A stretch of 64,000 nucleotides of DNA from an uncultured Oscillibacter sp. (GCA_910578935.1 CAJTSM010000004.1:1-64000), one strand, 5' to 3'; positions 1 to 8,005 are shown, counted from the first letter of the stretch. Notes: generated from the letters alone by a model not told the origin. A program made the numbers and translations.

Positions 1-344
1 TTGAACATTCCTCCTTTAAAAATTACGGTCCGTCCGAACATCCGACGCCCCCTCCAGGATTCGTGTCGGGGCTAGCCTCATCCCACATCAAGCCTGGAAT
101 TGGCCCCTTCCGTCCGTCGTCCGCAAATGCAATCTAACAGGAAAAAAAAGCCCTGACAAGGCTTTTTCTGGCCTTTTAACCGAACTGAAAATTGCCGTCC
201 GATAGCCTAGCCGGATTTGCCGGAAGGAAGTAACGCAGCCCAGATTTTCCCAATTTTCCGTCCTCCGGCCGCAGCGGACGAAAGCCGCGGGCAGGTCCCT
301 TTGGCGCAGCGCAGCGCCCCCCCGCCCCCGGCTCCCGAGAGTTC
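1..344. other. Non-coding left edge
   Basis: No convincing gene lies here. On the minus strand an AAAGGAGG Shine-Dalgarno-like sequence (plus-strand positions 10-17) sits at the very edge, so a minus-strand gene probably starts just outside the window. The only other clear structure is the terminator hairpin at 145-167. The rest shows no supported feature. Confidence 0.5.
145..167. terminator. Small hairpin with A/T runs, possible bidirectional terminator
   Basis: An 8-bp stem, AAAAAGCC / GGCTTTTT, encloses a 7-nt loop. It lies downstream of the minus-strand gene ending at 345 and upstream of the left edge. The A/T tracts on both sides would allow Rho-independent termination in either direction. 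Confidence 0.55.
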
Positions 345-1622
345 CTATTCGACTTTCCGCTCCTCCCTTTGGGGAAGGAAATACTTCTGCCCGATCTGAA
401 CCAGCGTACCCTCTTCCACCATGCGGTGGAGCAGCAGCGTACACTGCTTGGGCTGAATATGAAGGAGATCTACGATATCCTGCCGGTAGGCAAACCCCTC
501 CTGGGCAAGATACTTTAAAACGGTTTCCCGATGCTGTTCCGGTGGCACCACGGTGCCGGGGAGGTAATACTTGCCGCCCACCCGGACCAGCCGTCCCAGT
601 TCCGTCAAGCGCCGGAGCCGGGAATATGTGGCCGTCTTGGACAGGCCCAGCAGCTCCGACACATCGCCCCGGGAAACAAACCCCCTCTCCAGCGCCCGCT
701 GGAGGACCCGCTCATCTTCGGCGTCCCGGCCGTCGTCCCGCCGCAGGTCCCGGAGGGTCACCCGTTCCAACCCGCCCCGGATCAAGGCGGTCCGGGTGAT
801 TCGGGACAGCCGCGGAAGGTCCAGCGGCTTCCGGGACTGCTCCGTCAAAAGGACGTGGGGGTCTTCTCCGGGTTTCCGCCGCCGCCGCTCCTCCTCTAAA
901 ATCCGGCGGACGGCGCTGGTCATGGATACGCTCCGGTCCGGCAGGCGGAGAATCCCCTCCTGAAAATCCACCTGCTTCCAGGTGAGGGAAATCATCTCCT
1001 GGGCCTGGAGGCCCAGCTGCCAGCCAAGCCACATCGCCAGGCCGGCCGCCGTATCACGTTCCGCCTGGAGAAGCTTCCACAGCTTGAACTCGTCCAGCTG
1101 GGCGGGCGGAGGCTTGGGGGCTTTCCGGGCCGGAGCGCTGGCGGAAAAACGGAGCTGGAGCGTCGCCACCTCCACGCCGCTGATCCGGGCGGCTTCCGGC
1201 CAGTCCATGCGGTCCAGACAGCGGATAATCCAGTCATAGCGCAGATCCAGCAGCCGCACATCCCGAAGCCCGCCCCGGTCCAGCGCCTGACGGGCAATCC
1301 GGGAGACGGATTCCAGACGCATGGGCTTACGCTCCCGGGCGGAAAGAAGGACATGGGGGTCCCCCGGCTCCTCCCGGGCTTCCTTTGCCTCATGGAGCTT
1401 CCAGAGGAAGGCGCGGACTTCCCCGTCCAAGGGGACCATCCGGTCCGGCAGCTCCAGCCGGCCGTCCAGAAAAGAAACTTGATCCCAGGTCAGAGCGGCG
1501 ATTTCCTCCCGGGTCAATCCCTGTAACCAGGCCAGCCGGAGGACCACGGCCTCCGGCCCGCTTTGCTCCCGCTCCAGGAGGCGGCGCAGGGCTCCTTCGT
1601 CCAGGCGGCGGTTTTTCTCCAT
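345..1622 (-). CDS. Tandem degenerate tyrosine-recombinase-like protein with two C-terminal winged helices
   Basis: 425 residues from the ATG at 1622, chosen because GGAGGG lies 7-8 nt upstream; an earlier in-frame start at 1667 has no such site. Residues about 25-160 and 193-295 are two copies of a tyrosine-recombinase-like catalytic fold, recognisable by 'GL....E...LTW.QVDF', a DPHVLL segment and a 'LRDLR' box. The active site looks lost. The first catalytic Arg position of GLR..E is Thr in copy 1 and Gln in copy 2. The His of HxLR is Leu in copy 1 and Leu/Arg in copy 2. The terminal Tyr position is Phe in copy 1, and copy 2 stops before it. Residues about 303-355 and 365-418 are two repeated winged helices, each ending G-KY-LP. 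Likely a DNA-binding regulator or structural protein rather than an active integrase. The function is unknown. Confidence 0.7.
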   Translation of the reverse strand: MEKNRRLDEGALRRLLEREQSGPEAVVLRLAWLQGLTREEIAALTWDQVSFLDGRLELPDRMVPLDGEVRAFLWKLHEAKEAREEPGDPHVLLSARERKPMRLESVSRIARQALDRGGLRDVRLLDLRYDWIIRCLDRMDWPEAARISGVEVATLQLRFSASAPARKAPKPPPAQLDEFKLWKLLQAERDTAAGLAMWLGWQLGLQAQEMISLTWKQVDFQEGILRLPDRSVSMTSAVRRILEEERRRRKPGEDPHVLLTEQSRKPLDLPRLSRITRTALIRGGLERVTLRDLRRDDGRDAEDERVLQRALERGFVSRGDVSELLGLSKTATYSRLRRLTELGRLVRVGGKYYLPGTVVPPEQHRETVLKYLAQEGFAYRQDIVDLLHIQPKQCTLLLHRMVEEGTLVQIGQKYFLPQREERKVE

Positions 1623-1718
1623 TGCGCTTCCCTCCCCAGCCGGCCTTGCGTTATTTTTGTACGGCAAATAAAACGGACTTTTGGAATTTTCTTCCTTTTA
1701 TCGTTTGCCCCGGCGTTT

Positions 1719-1882
1719 CAGGCCTCGTTTGAAAACCGGCAGAATGACAGGTCCGGGCAGATTTTTCGCCGGACAAGACACTTTTTCGCAGGCGGGCTGC
1801 CGCCCGGCAAGGAACATCAACGCAGTCCCAACGGAAAAAGACGCTCTGTGACGGCGTTTTGACATTGTTCAAACAAGGCCTA
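1719..1882. repeat. TA-flanked inverted-repeat element, copy 1 (about 164 bp)
   Basis: The ends are imperfect inverted repeats of the form (T/C)AGGCC.CGTTTGAA. The interior shares long stretches with the element at 44233-44398, for example the GGCGGGCTGCCGCCCGGC palindrome followed by AAGGAACATCAACGCAGTCC. The right end supplies the TAG stop codon of the minus-strand gene at 1880. It looks like a non-autonomous mobile element (MITE); no transposase is encoded. Confidence 0.75.
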
Positions 1883-2218
1883 GTTGCCTGCGGCGGCAGG
1901 GTGTTCCGCCTCTCGGGAAACGCCGGTTACCTCCACGCCGGTGAGGTCCCAGCATCCATAAGGAGTTACCAGTCCGCCGGTGAGGCGGCCCTGGCGCACA
2001 GTGAAAATAGCGTCGTAGGGTTCCTGATCCATACGGGACCGGAGGGCGCCTGAGATTAGATACTTTCCGTTTTGCAGCACGCTGCCGGAAAAGCGGTTCC
2101 GGCGGCTGAGCAGGCGCAGTTCCCCGGACACATTCCCGGCGTCCTCCTGAAGCAGCAGCTCTCCCGCCCTGGGGCCCAATTGGCTTTGCAGCAATACGGT
2201 GTAGCAAACTTTTTTCAC
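1880..2218 (-). CDS. Small protein of unknown function
   Basis: 112 residues. The chosen start is GTG at 2218 (VKKVCYTV...), with AGGAAG about 8 nt upstream; no in-frame ATG has a better site. I do not recognise the family. The protein is soluble-looking and beta-rich, with repeated short strands ('GSVLQNGKYLISGALRS') and no signal peptide or membrane segment. Its stop codon TAG is inside the terminal inverted repeat of the adjacent repeat element, so the C-terminus may have been reset by that insertion. It has its own promoter at 2243-2270 and lies downstream of the tetR terminator, so it is probably monocistronic. Confidence 0.6.
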   Translation of the reverse strand: MKKVCYTVLLQSQLGPRAGELLLQEDAGNVSGELRLLSRRNRFSGSVLQNGKYLISGALRSRMDQEPYDAIFTVRQGRLTGGLVTPYGCWDLTGVEVTGVSREAEHPAAAGN

Positions 2219-2242
2219 AGCATCACTTCCTGTTATGGTTTG

Positions 2243-2270
2243 ATTATAAATTGGCAAGCGCTTTCACCAA
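2243..2270 (-). promoter_or_regulatory. Sigma-A-like promoter with overlapping cre-like site
   Basis: On the minus strand TTGGTG is followed by a 16-bp spacer and TATAAT, reading into the gene at 1880-2218. The spacer holds TGAAAGCGCTTGCC (plus positions 2253-2266), which fits 12 of 14 positions of the CcpA cre consensus TGWNANCGNTNWCA. This would suit carbon catabolite control. The cre assignment is tentative. Confidence 0.5.
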
Positions 2271-2353
2271 AGGGACAATTTTGCAAAAAACGTCTAATTT
2301 TGGACATAATTGTATTAATTGTCAAAACTTGTAGAATCCCGCTTCCACCCCGT

Positions 2354-2388
2354 GAAAAAAAAGAGGACGGGAAAACCCGTCCTCTTTG
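2354..2388 (-). terminator. Rho-independent terminator of the tetR gene
   Basis: A 12-bp perfect stem (AAAGAGGACGGG / CCCGTCCTCTTT, tetraloop) is followed by eight Ts when read on the minus strand, 15 nt after the stop codon of the TetR gene at 2403. Confidence 0.9.
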
Positions 2389-2402
2389 CTCGCGCTCCGC
2401 CC

Positions 2403-2993
2403 TCACGGCGTCCAGTTCCACTCCCCCTTTTCCCGCAGCGTCTGCCAAACGGCGCCCGCCGCGCTGCGTTCCGCCGCCCGTTCCAGGGCGTCCGCCAGTT
2501 CCTCCGGCGGCAGGACCGCTCCTCCCCGGACCCAGCTCTCCAGCAGCGACAGCAGCACAGCCTGGCCACAGCGGCGCTCCTGTTCCTCCGCCGCCCGGTC
2601 CGGCGCCACGCCGCAGCGGTTTCGGTAATAAAGTTGAACCGCTTCCAGCACCTCCTCCAGGGGAATCATCTCCCTCAGTCCCGCCTGGCCGTCCCGGTCC
2701 AGCACGGCCCGGTAAAACGCCCGCTCCTCCGCCGCCCGGTCCAGCAGGTCCAGCAGCGCCTGCCGCCAAGTCACGCAGTCCGCCAAGCGGCGCAGCAAAA
2801 GCGCCCGCTCCTGCCGGGCGGACCAGGCAAATAGCCCATAGACATCCTCAAAATGATAATAAAAAGACTGCCGCCGGAGTCCGCACCGCTCCGTCAACTC
2901 CCGGACCCGGAGCTGGTCCAGCGGCTTTTCCCGCAGCAGCGCCCGCAGGGCGGCGCTCAGCCCCCGCCTGGTTCGGTTTTCATATTCCGGCAT
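2403..2993 (-). CDS. TetR/AcrR-family transcriptional regulator
   Basis: 196 residues. The N-terminal helix-turn-helix (residues about 8-55) has the family pattern 'L.ALLREKPLDQLRVRELTERCGLRRQSFYYHF.D'. The remaining all-helical part would bind a ligand and dimerise. It resembles the short TetR subgroup that includes DhaS-type regulators. The start ATG at 2993 has GGAGG 6 nt upstream. A sigma-A promoter (3085-3113) and a strong terminator (2354-2388) make it a single-gene unit. The target is not evident: neither neighbour is an obvious efflux or catabolic gene. Confidence 0.88.
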   Translation of the reverse strand: MPEYENRTRRGLSAALRALLREKPLDQLRVRELTERCGLRRQSFYYHFEDVYGLFAWSARQERALLLRRLADCVTWRQALLDLLDRAAEERAFYRAVLDRDGQAGLREMIPLEEVLEAVQLYYRNRCGVAPDRAAEEQERRCGQAVLLSLLESWVRGGAVLPPEELADALERAAERSAAGAVWQTLREKGEWNWTP

Positions 2994-3084
2994 AAATTCC
3001 TCCGATCCGCCGGGGCCATCCGGCCCGGCTCCTTTCCGTCATTTCTCGCTTCTCCGGTGGAAAGTCCGTTTTTTCGCCGCTTTA

Positions 3085-3113
3085 AGCATACTCTACGCCC
3101 TTCTTCCCGTCAA
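3085..3113 (-). promoter_or_regulatory. Sigma-A promoter of the tetR gene
   Basis: The minus strand reads TTGACG, a 17-bp spacer, then TATGCT. The leader to the ATG at 2993 is about 85 nt. Confidence 0.7.
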
Positions 3114-3240
3114 GATTCCGCTCTTTTTCATTTTCCTGGTTCTCTCGACAAATTCAGACAAGTTATTTCCCGAATATTGTGTATGATAGCGGCAGCACCC
3201 AGCTACATTTTGTGTTTCATTAAAGAAAGGAAGATCTGTC

Positions 3241-3402
3241 ATGACCGTGCTTTCCAAAGAGTATCTGCTGTTGTTCAACGCCGTTACCGACGCGGAGCAT
3301 ACCCTTGCCCTGCTGCGGGAATCTCTGCTGGAGGCCCAGCGGCAAGCAGAAGAACTTTTTCTGGAAGAGGACAGCGGGGACAATCCGCCTGGAGAATCCT
3401 GA
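3241..3402 (+). CDS. 53-residue 'LFNA' small protein
   Basis: ATG at 3241 is preceded by GAAAGGAAG at good spacing. The product is helical and acidic (MTVLSKEYLLLFNAVTDA... ending ...GDNPPGES). It shares the pattern YL.LFNA..DA..L......L..AQ..AEEL.L.E with the protein encoded at 30517-30792, so the two are homologous. The function is unknown; such small proteins look like cytosolic accessory or phage-derived proteins. A possible -10 (TATGAT, 3182-3187) lies upstream, without a good -35. Confidence 0.75.
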   Translation: MTVLSKEYLLLFNAVTDAEHTLALLRESLLEAQRQAEELFLEEDSGDNPPGES

Positions 3403-3431
3403 CTATCCTTCCCCGGCTCAGGGAAAAGCCG

Positions 3432-3460
3432 TTGACCTTCCGGAAATATTGGCGTATAAT
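3432..3460 (+). promoter_or_regulatory. Strong sigma-A promoter for the polysaccharide gene pair
   Basis: TTGACC (3432-3437), a 17-bp spacer and a perfect TATAAT (3455-3460). It precedes the glycosyltransferase start at 3523 by about 60 nt. Confidence 0.85.
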
Positions 3461-3522
3461 GGCGCTATATTCCGGAAACCGCCGTCTCCTCAGGGGCGGA
3501 GGCCGGCCCATGGAGGATTCCT

Positions 3523-4539
3523 ATGCCCAGTATTTCTGTCATCGTTCCCGTCTATCAGGCGGAAAAATTCCTGCATCGCTGTCTCGACAGCATTGCCCGC
3601 CAGACCTTCTCCGATTGGGAGCTGATTCTGGTAAACGACGGGTCCACCGACGGCTCCGCCGCCCTTTGCGACCAGTTCGCCGCCAAGGACAGCCGGGTCC
3701 GGGTGTTCCACCGCAAGCGCAACCAGGGCGTCAGCGAAGCCCGGAACCTGGGACTCAATGAGGCCAGGGGGGATTACGTCGCCTTTCTGGACGCTGACGA
3801 CTGTTATGAGTTTCAGGCCTTGGAAACCCTTTGGAATCTCCGGGAGCAGTCCGGCGCGGATGCCGCCGCCTGCGGCCTCACCTACCTGTTTCCCGACGGG
3901 AAGCAGAGCGTACAGAGCCAGCTTCCCGCCGGAATCTTTGGCGAGAGGGAAATCCGGGAAAAGCTGATTGACCCCCTGGTGGGGGACCGGCTGACGCAGC
4001 CGGTGTTCAACGGCTACAGCGTCTGCTACCTCTTTTCGGCGGAAATCATCCGCAAAGCCCGCATCACCTTTGACGGGCCTTATCTGGAGGACGAGCTGTT
4101 CGTCCTGGAGTACTTCTGCAACGCCCGTTCCCTGGCGGTGACGGACCAGCCCCTGTACCGCTATTTCCTTCACGGGGAATCCGCGACGCATCATTATATG
4201 GAAAACTTCTCCCAGGTCTTCTCCCGCTTCATGGAGCGGAAAGAGGCCCTGGTCGCCAAATACGGCCTGGAATCCTCCCGCCCCCAGTGGCGGGAGAGCT
4301 CCAACTGGGCGGGCCTGCTCATCGCCGTGGGCAACGAGTACGCCCGAGACAACCCCAAGTCCATCCGCCAGCGGCAAAAGGCCGTAAAGGAGTTCTGCCG
4401 CCGTCCGGAAATGGAGAAGGCCATCCGGGAAGTGGTTCCCGCGGGCCTCAGTCCCAACAAGCAGATGGTGGCTAATCTGGTCCGGGGGAAACACTTTTTT
4501 ACCCTGACCCAGCTCTACCGTTTAAAAAACCGGATCTGA
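3523..4539 (+). CDS. Family 2 glycosyltransferase (EpsJ-like)
   Basis: 338 residues. The GT-A nucleotide-sugar domain fills residues 1 to about 210: N-terminal 'SVIVPVYQAEKFLHRCLDSI', UDP-sugar site 'LVNDGSTDGS' (about 36-46) and metal-binding 'FLDADD' (about 88-93). The C-terminal region is typical of exopolysaccharide transferases. It should transfer a sugar from a nucleotide donor onto a lipid-linked or growing glycan at the inner face of the membrane. ATG at 3523 has GGAGG 6 nt upstream. The next gene, an O-antigen-ligase-like membrane protein, starts 11 nt after the stop, so the two probably act in one surface-glycan pathway. Confidence 0.9.
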   Translation: MPSISVIVPVYQAEKFLHRCLDSIARQTFSDWELILVNDGSTDGSAALCDQFAAKDSRVRVFHRKRNQGVSEARNLGLNEARGDYVAFLDADDCYEFQALETLWNLREQSGADAAACGLTYLFPDGKQSVQSQLPAGIFGEREIREKLIDPLVGDRLTQPVFNGYSVCYLFSAEIIRKARITFDGPYLEDELFVLEYFCNARSLAVTDQPLYRYFLHGESATHHYMENFSQVFSRFMERKEALVAKYGLESSRPQWRESSNWAGLLIAVGNEYARDNPKSIRQRQKAVKEFCRRPEMEKAIREVVPAGLSPNKQMVANLVRGKHFFTLTQLYRLKNRI

Positions 4540-4550
4540 GGGGAAACGCC

Positions 4551-6077
4551 ATGACGCTTCTGAAGGAAAGTTATCTCTGCCGCCTCCTGGCCCTGTTCCT
4601 GGCTGTTTACCAGGACAGCGGGATTCACCGCTTGGCCGTCCGGGCCGGGGCCTGGTGCAACCGTCAAATTGACGAAAGCGCCGTCCTCCGTCCCCTGTGC
4701 CGGGAAGGAGCTGTGGCTCGTTCCTGGCCGGACAGCCGGGTTTGCAACCTCCTGTCCCGGCTGGTGAATCTGCCGGGGCGGCTTCTGCGGAAATTTTACC
4801 TGCTTCTGGAGGGAACTTTTCAGGACAGCTTTTTCGCCCGGCTGGCCTTTCGCCTGGGAGACGAAACCGCCGTGGCCGAGGGCTGGCTGATTCTTCTGCT
4901 GTGGGTCATTCCCTATGAATACTGGAACAACGCATACACCCTCATGGCCTTTGCCCTTCTTCTGCTCCTGTTTCACGCCGGGGCCATGGGCCGGGGAAAC
5001 CGCCGTCTGGATATAGAAACCGTCGGTTTTTTCCCTGTCCTTTTCTTTGGGGCGGTCGTCCTGGGGGTGGTCTTCTCCCTGACTCGGAACGCCTCCACCC
5101 GCTTCTTGATCTACCACATTTCCGCCGCCCTCTGCGTCCTGGTGACGGTCAGCGCCCTGCGCTCCGTGGAAGAGCTGAAACGTTTGGCGGCGGGGGCCTC
5201 CGGCTGTGTGGCCGCCTCCTCCCTGTATGCCGTCTTCCAGCGCCTCTCCGGCCTGGAGGTCAACGAGTCCTATGTGGACATGGATCTGAACGCCGATATG
5301 CCCAGCCGGGTCCTCTCCTTCTTTGACAATCCCAACACGTTTGCCGAAGTACTGCTTTTGCTGCTGCCCCTGACCCTGGCCCTGATTCTGTGCTCTAAGC
5401 GCCTGTTTTCCAAGCTGGCGGCTTCCGCGGCCTTTGTCCTGGGGGCCGCCGCTCTGGGCATGACCTACTGCCGCGCCGCCTGGATCGGTGTCGCCTGCGC
5501 CATGGTGGTGATGCTCTTCTTGTGGAAGCCGAAACTGCTGCCCCTCTTCTTTGCCCTGTGCATCCTGGCGGTGCCCTTCCTTCCGGGCAGCATCTGGAAC
5601 CGCATTCTCACCATCTTCGACGCCTCCGACTCCTCCACCAACAGCCGTTTTCCTCTGTTTAAAGCGGGATTGGAGGTCATCGCCCGCCGCCCCCTCTCCG
5701 GCGCGGGCCTGGGCACCGCCGCCGTCCAGCGGTACGTGAAGCTGCTGAACTTCTACCACGCCCGGACTCCCTTCGTCCACTCCCACAATATCTACCTCCA
5801 GGTCTGGGCGGAGATGGGAATCTTAGGTTTCGTGGGCTTTGCGGGCTCCGCCCTTTGGGGGGTGAAGCGGGCGGCCCACGCCGTCCGGCACTGTGCGGAC
5901 GGCGCCGCCAAAACCATCACCGCCGCCGCCTGCGCCGCCCTGTGCGGGGCCCTGGTCTGCGGTCTGGCGGACTATATCTGGAACTATCCCCGGGTGATGT
6001 GCATCTTCTGGTTCGTCTTCGCCTTAGCCCTGGGCGGAGCGAAGCTCTGCGGGCAGAGCATCCGGCAGGCTGAGTGA
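4551..6077 (+). CDS. O-antigen ligase/polymerase-like membrane protein (Wzy_C family)
   Basis: 508 residues with about 10-12 predicted transmembrane segments. The family signature 'HSHNIYLQVWAEMGILGFVG' lies near residue 410, in the large periplasm-side loop and following helix; the His and Glu are the conserved functional positions of WaaL/Wzy proteins. It likely polymerises or ligates lipid-linked oligosaccharides outside the membrane. It is translated from ATG 4551 (GGGGAAA upstream) and co-transcribed with the GT2 gene. The unusually long charged N-terminal segment (about 115 residues before the first membrane block) is not part of the core family. Its stop lies inside a 30-bp terminator stem shared with the opposite gene. 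Confidence 0.85.
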   Translation: MTLLKESYLCRLLALFLAVYQDSGIHRLAVRAGAWCNRQIDESAVLRPLCREGAVARSWPDSRVCNLLSRLVNLPGRLLRKFYLLLEGTFQDSFFARLAFRLGDETAVAEGWLILLLWVIPYEYWNNAYTLMAFALLLLLFHAGAMGRGNRRLDIETVGFFPVLFFGAVVLGVVFSLTRNASTRFLIYHISAALCVLVTVSALRSVEELKRLAAGASGCVAASSLYAVFQRLSGLEVNESYVDMDLNADMPSRVLSFFDNPNTFAEVLLLLLPLTLALILCSKRLFSKLAASAAFVLGAAALGMTYCRAAWIGVACAMVVMLFLWKPKLLPLFFALCILAVPFLPGSIWNRILTIFDASDSSTNSRFPLFKAGLEVIARRPLSGAGLGTAAVQRYVKLLNFYHARTPFVHSHNIYLQVWAEMGILGFVGFAGSALWGVKRAAHAVRHCADGAAKTITAAACAALCGALVCGLADYIWNYPRVMCIFWFVFALALGGAKLCGQSIRQAE

Positions 6078-6132
6078 AACGAAAAAGAGCTCCGGCGGGC
6101 TTCCGCCGGAGCTCTTTTTCGTTTCACTCAGC
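6069..6132. terminator. Perfect 30-bp bidirectional terminator spanning two stop codons
   Basis: Arms 6069-6098 and 6103-6132 are exact inverted repeats around a GCTT loop. The stem includes the TGA of the Wzy-like gene (6075-6077) and the TGA of the opposing AIM24 gene (6128-6130). A AAAAAG/CTTTTT tract sits within the stem. It serves both convergent transcripts. Confidence 0.9.
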
Positions 6133-6808
6133 TCTTGCTGGGCAGCACCGAGGCGATGGACCCGGCAAAGGCGCTCAGCGGCATGGTCTGTAGAACCACA
6201 TGGCCCGGTCCGGTAATCACGGTGTTAAACATGCCCTCCCCGCCAAAGAGGACGTTTTTCACCCCTTTTACAGACTGGATATCAATGGAGCAGGTTTCGT
6301 CCATTATCGCCAGATTTCCGGTGTCCACAATCAGCTGCTGGCCCGGCGCCAGATCATATTCCACGGCGGAGCCGTCGATTTCCAAAAAGACGCGCCCCCG
6401 GCCGGAGAGTTTTTGCATAATGAATCCCTCTCCGCCGAAGAATCCCGCGCCCAGTTTTTTCTGAAAGAAAACGGACAGCTCCACCCCCTGCTCCGAGGCC
6501 AGGAAGGCGGACTTTTGGCACACGATAGACTTGCCCGGTCCGATCTCCACCGCCCGGATCGCTCCGGGGAAACTGGAGGCAAAGGCGATCATCCCCGGCC
6601 CGCCCTTGGCGGTGTAGAGATTCTGGAACATGGATTCCCCGGAGAACATCCGGCCAAAGGCCTTGCCCAGACTGCCCCCGGCGGAGGTCTGCATCTCCAT
6701 ATTGGGGCTCATCCACACCATAGAGCCCTTCTCCGTAATCATGGTTTCTCCGGCATTCAGATTGCAGATCACCACAGGCATCGGCTCACCCTTGATTTCA
6801 TAATTCAT
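6128..6808 (-). CDS. AIM24/TIGR00266-family protein
   Basis: 226 residues from ATG 6808; an overlapping GTG at 6811 is an equally possible start, since AAGGGAG suits either. The whole length is a beta-helical AIM24 fold, seen as repeated Gly-rich strand pairs such as 'GGEGFIMQKLSGRGRVFLE', 'PGQQLIVDTGNLAI' and 'FGGEGMFNTVITGPGHVVLQT'. Bacterial members are cytosolic and uncharacterised; the yeast namesake is mitochondrial. It is transcribed alone from a promoter at 6859-6887 and ends in the shared 30-bp terminator. No catalytic residues are evident. Confidence 0.88.
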   Translation of the reverse strand: MNYEIKGEPMPVVICNLNAGETMITEKGSMVWMSPNMEMQTSAGGSLGKAFGRMFSGESMFQNLYTAKGGPGMIAFASSFPGAIRAVEIGPGKSIVCQKSAFLASEQGVELSVFFQKKLGAGFFGGEGFIMQKLSGRGRVFLEIDGSAVEYDLAPGQQLIVDTGNLAIMDETCSIDIQSVKGVKNVLFGGEGMFNTVITGPGHVVLQTMPLSAFAGSIASVLPSKS

Positions 6809-6858
6809 CACGGCACACTCCCTTTCGTTTCATTCCCCTCTGGGGTTTGTCGTATCTC

Positions 6859-6887
6859 ACTATAGCAAAGCCTTCCTCTTCCCGCAA
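6859..6887 (-). promoter_or_regulatory. Sigma-A promoter of the AIM24 gene
   Basis: The minus strand reads TTGCGG, a 17-bp spacer, then TATAGT, about 50 nt upstream of the start codon. Confidence 0.65.
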
Positions 6888-6988
6888 GGGCCGGAACAAA
6901 AGAGGGCACCTTTTGCCGCCTCTCCCGCATAAAGCATCCCGCTCCCGGGCATCCTAGGGGGAACACCACCGTCACAAGGAGGCGCGCT

Positions 6989-8005
6989 ATGAACAATAAA
7001 CGGATCGGACGCCGCACCATTGCCCTGGAACATCCCCCCTCCGTCATCTCTTATGCCAACATCGGCGGCAAGCTGGAGGGGGAGGGCCCCCTGCGGGAGC
7101 ACTTTGACGAGCTGGACCAGGACTCCTTCTTCGGGGAAAAAACCTGGGAGAAGGCGGAGTCCATGATGCAAAAGCGGGTTCTTCAACGGGCCCTGGACCA
7201 GATCAAATTAAAGCCGGGCGACCTGGATTATATTTTCGCCGGGGACCTGCTGAATCAGTGCATTGGGTCCTCCTTCGGCCTGCGGGAATTCGGCGTGCCC
7301 TTCTACGGGCTCTACGGGGCCTGCTCCACCATGGGGGAGTCGTTGTCCCTGGCGGCCATGACCATTGACGGCGGCTTTGCGGAAAAAGCCGCCGCCATGA
7401 CCTCCTCTCATTTCTGCACGGCGGAGCGGCAGTACCGGATGCCCGTGCCCTACGGCAACCAGCGTACTCCCACCGCTCAGTGGACCGCCACCGCCGCAGG
7501 ATGCACTATTTTGGCCTCAGAGGGCCCGGGGCCCTATATCACCCACGTCACCTGCGGAAAAATCGTGGACAAAGGGATTGCCGACGCCAACAACATGGGC
7601 GCTGCCATGGCCCCGGCGGCCTACGACACTCTCTCCGCCTTCTTCCAGGACACGAAAACCAAACCCCAGGACTACGACCTGGTCGTCACCGGGGACCTGG
7701 GGGAGCTGGGCCATGCCATCGTCCGGGACTTTTTCTCCAAGGACGGCATCGACATGGGGGAGCATTTCCAGGACTGCGGCCTCCTCCTCTACGACCGGGA
7801 AAAGCAGGACATGCACGCCGGGGGCTCCGGCTGCGGCTGCTCCGCCTCGGTGCTCAACGGCTATCTTCTTTCCGGGATGCGGCAGGGAAAATGGAAAAAA
7901 ATTGTCTTCGCCCCCACCGGGGCCCTGCTCTCCCCCACCTCCAGCTTCCAGGGGGAGTCCATCCCCTCCATCTGCCACGCCCTCTGCATCTCCGCCGCCA
8001 AGTGA
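6989..8005 (+). CDS. spoVAD: Stage V sporulation protein AD
   Basis: 338 residues, the same length as B. subtilis SpoVAD. It has the thiolase/KAS-III-like fold: 'FAGDLLNQCIGSSFGLR', 'GLYGACSTMGESLSLAAMT', 'HAGGSGCGCSASVLNGYLLSG'. SpoVAD binds dipicolinic acid and helps the SpoVA channel move it into the forespore and out at germination. ATG 6989 has AAGGAGG 7 nt upstream. Unlike the classical spoVA operon, no spoVAC or spoVAE gene flanks it; spoVAC is about 37 kb away at 44649. It should be transcribed late in the forespore, but I could not fix a sigma-G promoter by eye. Confidence 0.95.
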   Translation: MNNKRIGRRTIALEHPPSVISYANIGGKLEGEGPLREHFDELDQDSFFGEKTWEKAESMMQKRVLQRALDQIKLKPGDLDYIFAGDLLNQCIGSSFGLREFGVPFYGLYGACSTMGESLSLAAMTIDGGFAEKAAAMTSSHFCTAERQYRMPVPYGNQRTPTAQWTATAAGCTILASEGPGPYITHVTCGKIVDKGIADANNMGAAMAPAAYDTLSAFFQDTKTKPQDYDLVVTGDLGELGHAIVRDFFSKDGIDMGEHFQDCGLLLYDREKQDMHAGGSGCGCSASVLNGYLLSGMRQGKWKKIVFAPTGALLSPTSSFQGESIPSICHALCISAAK

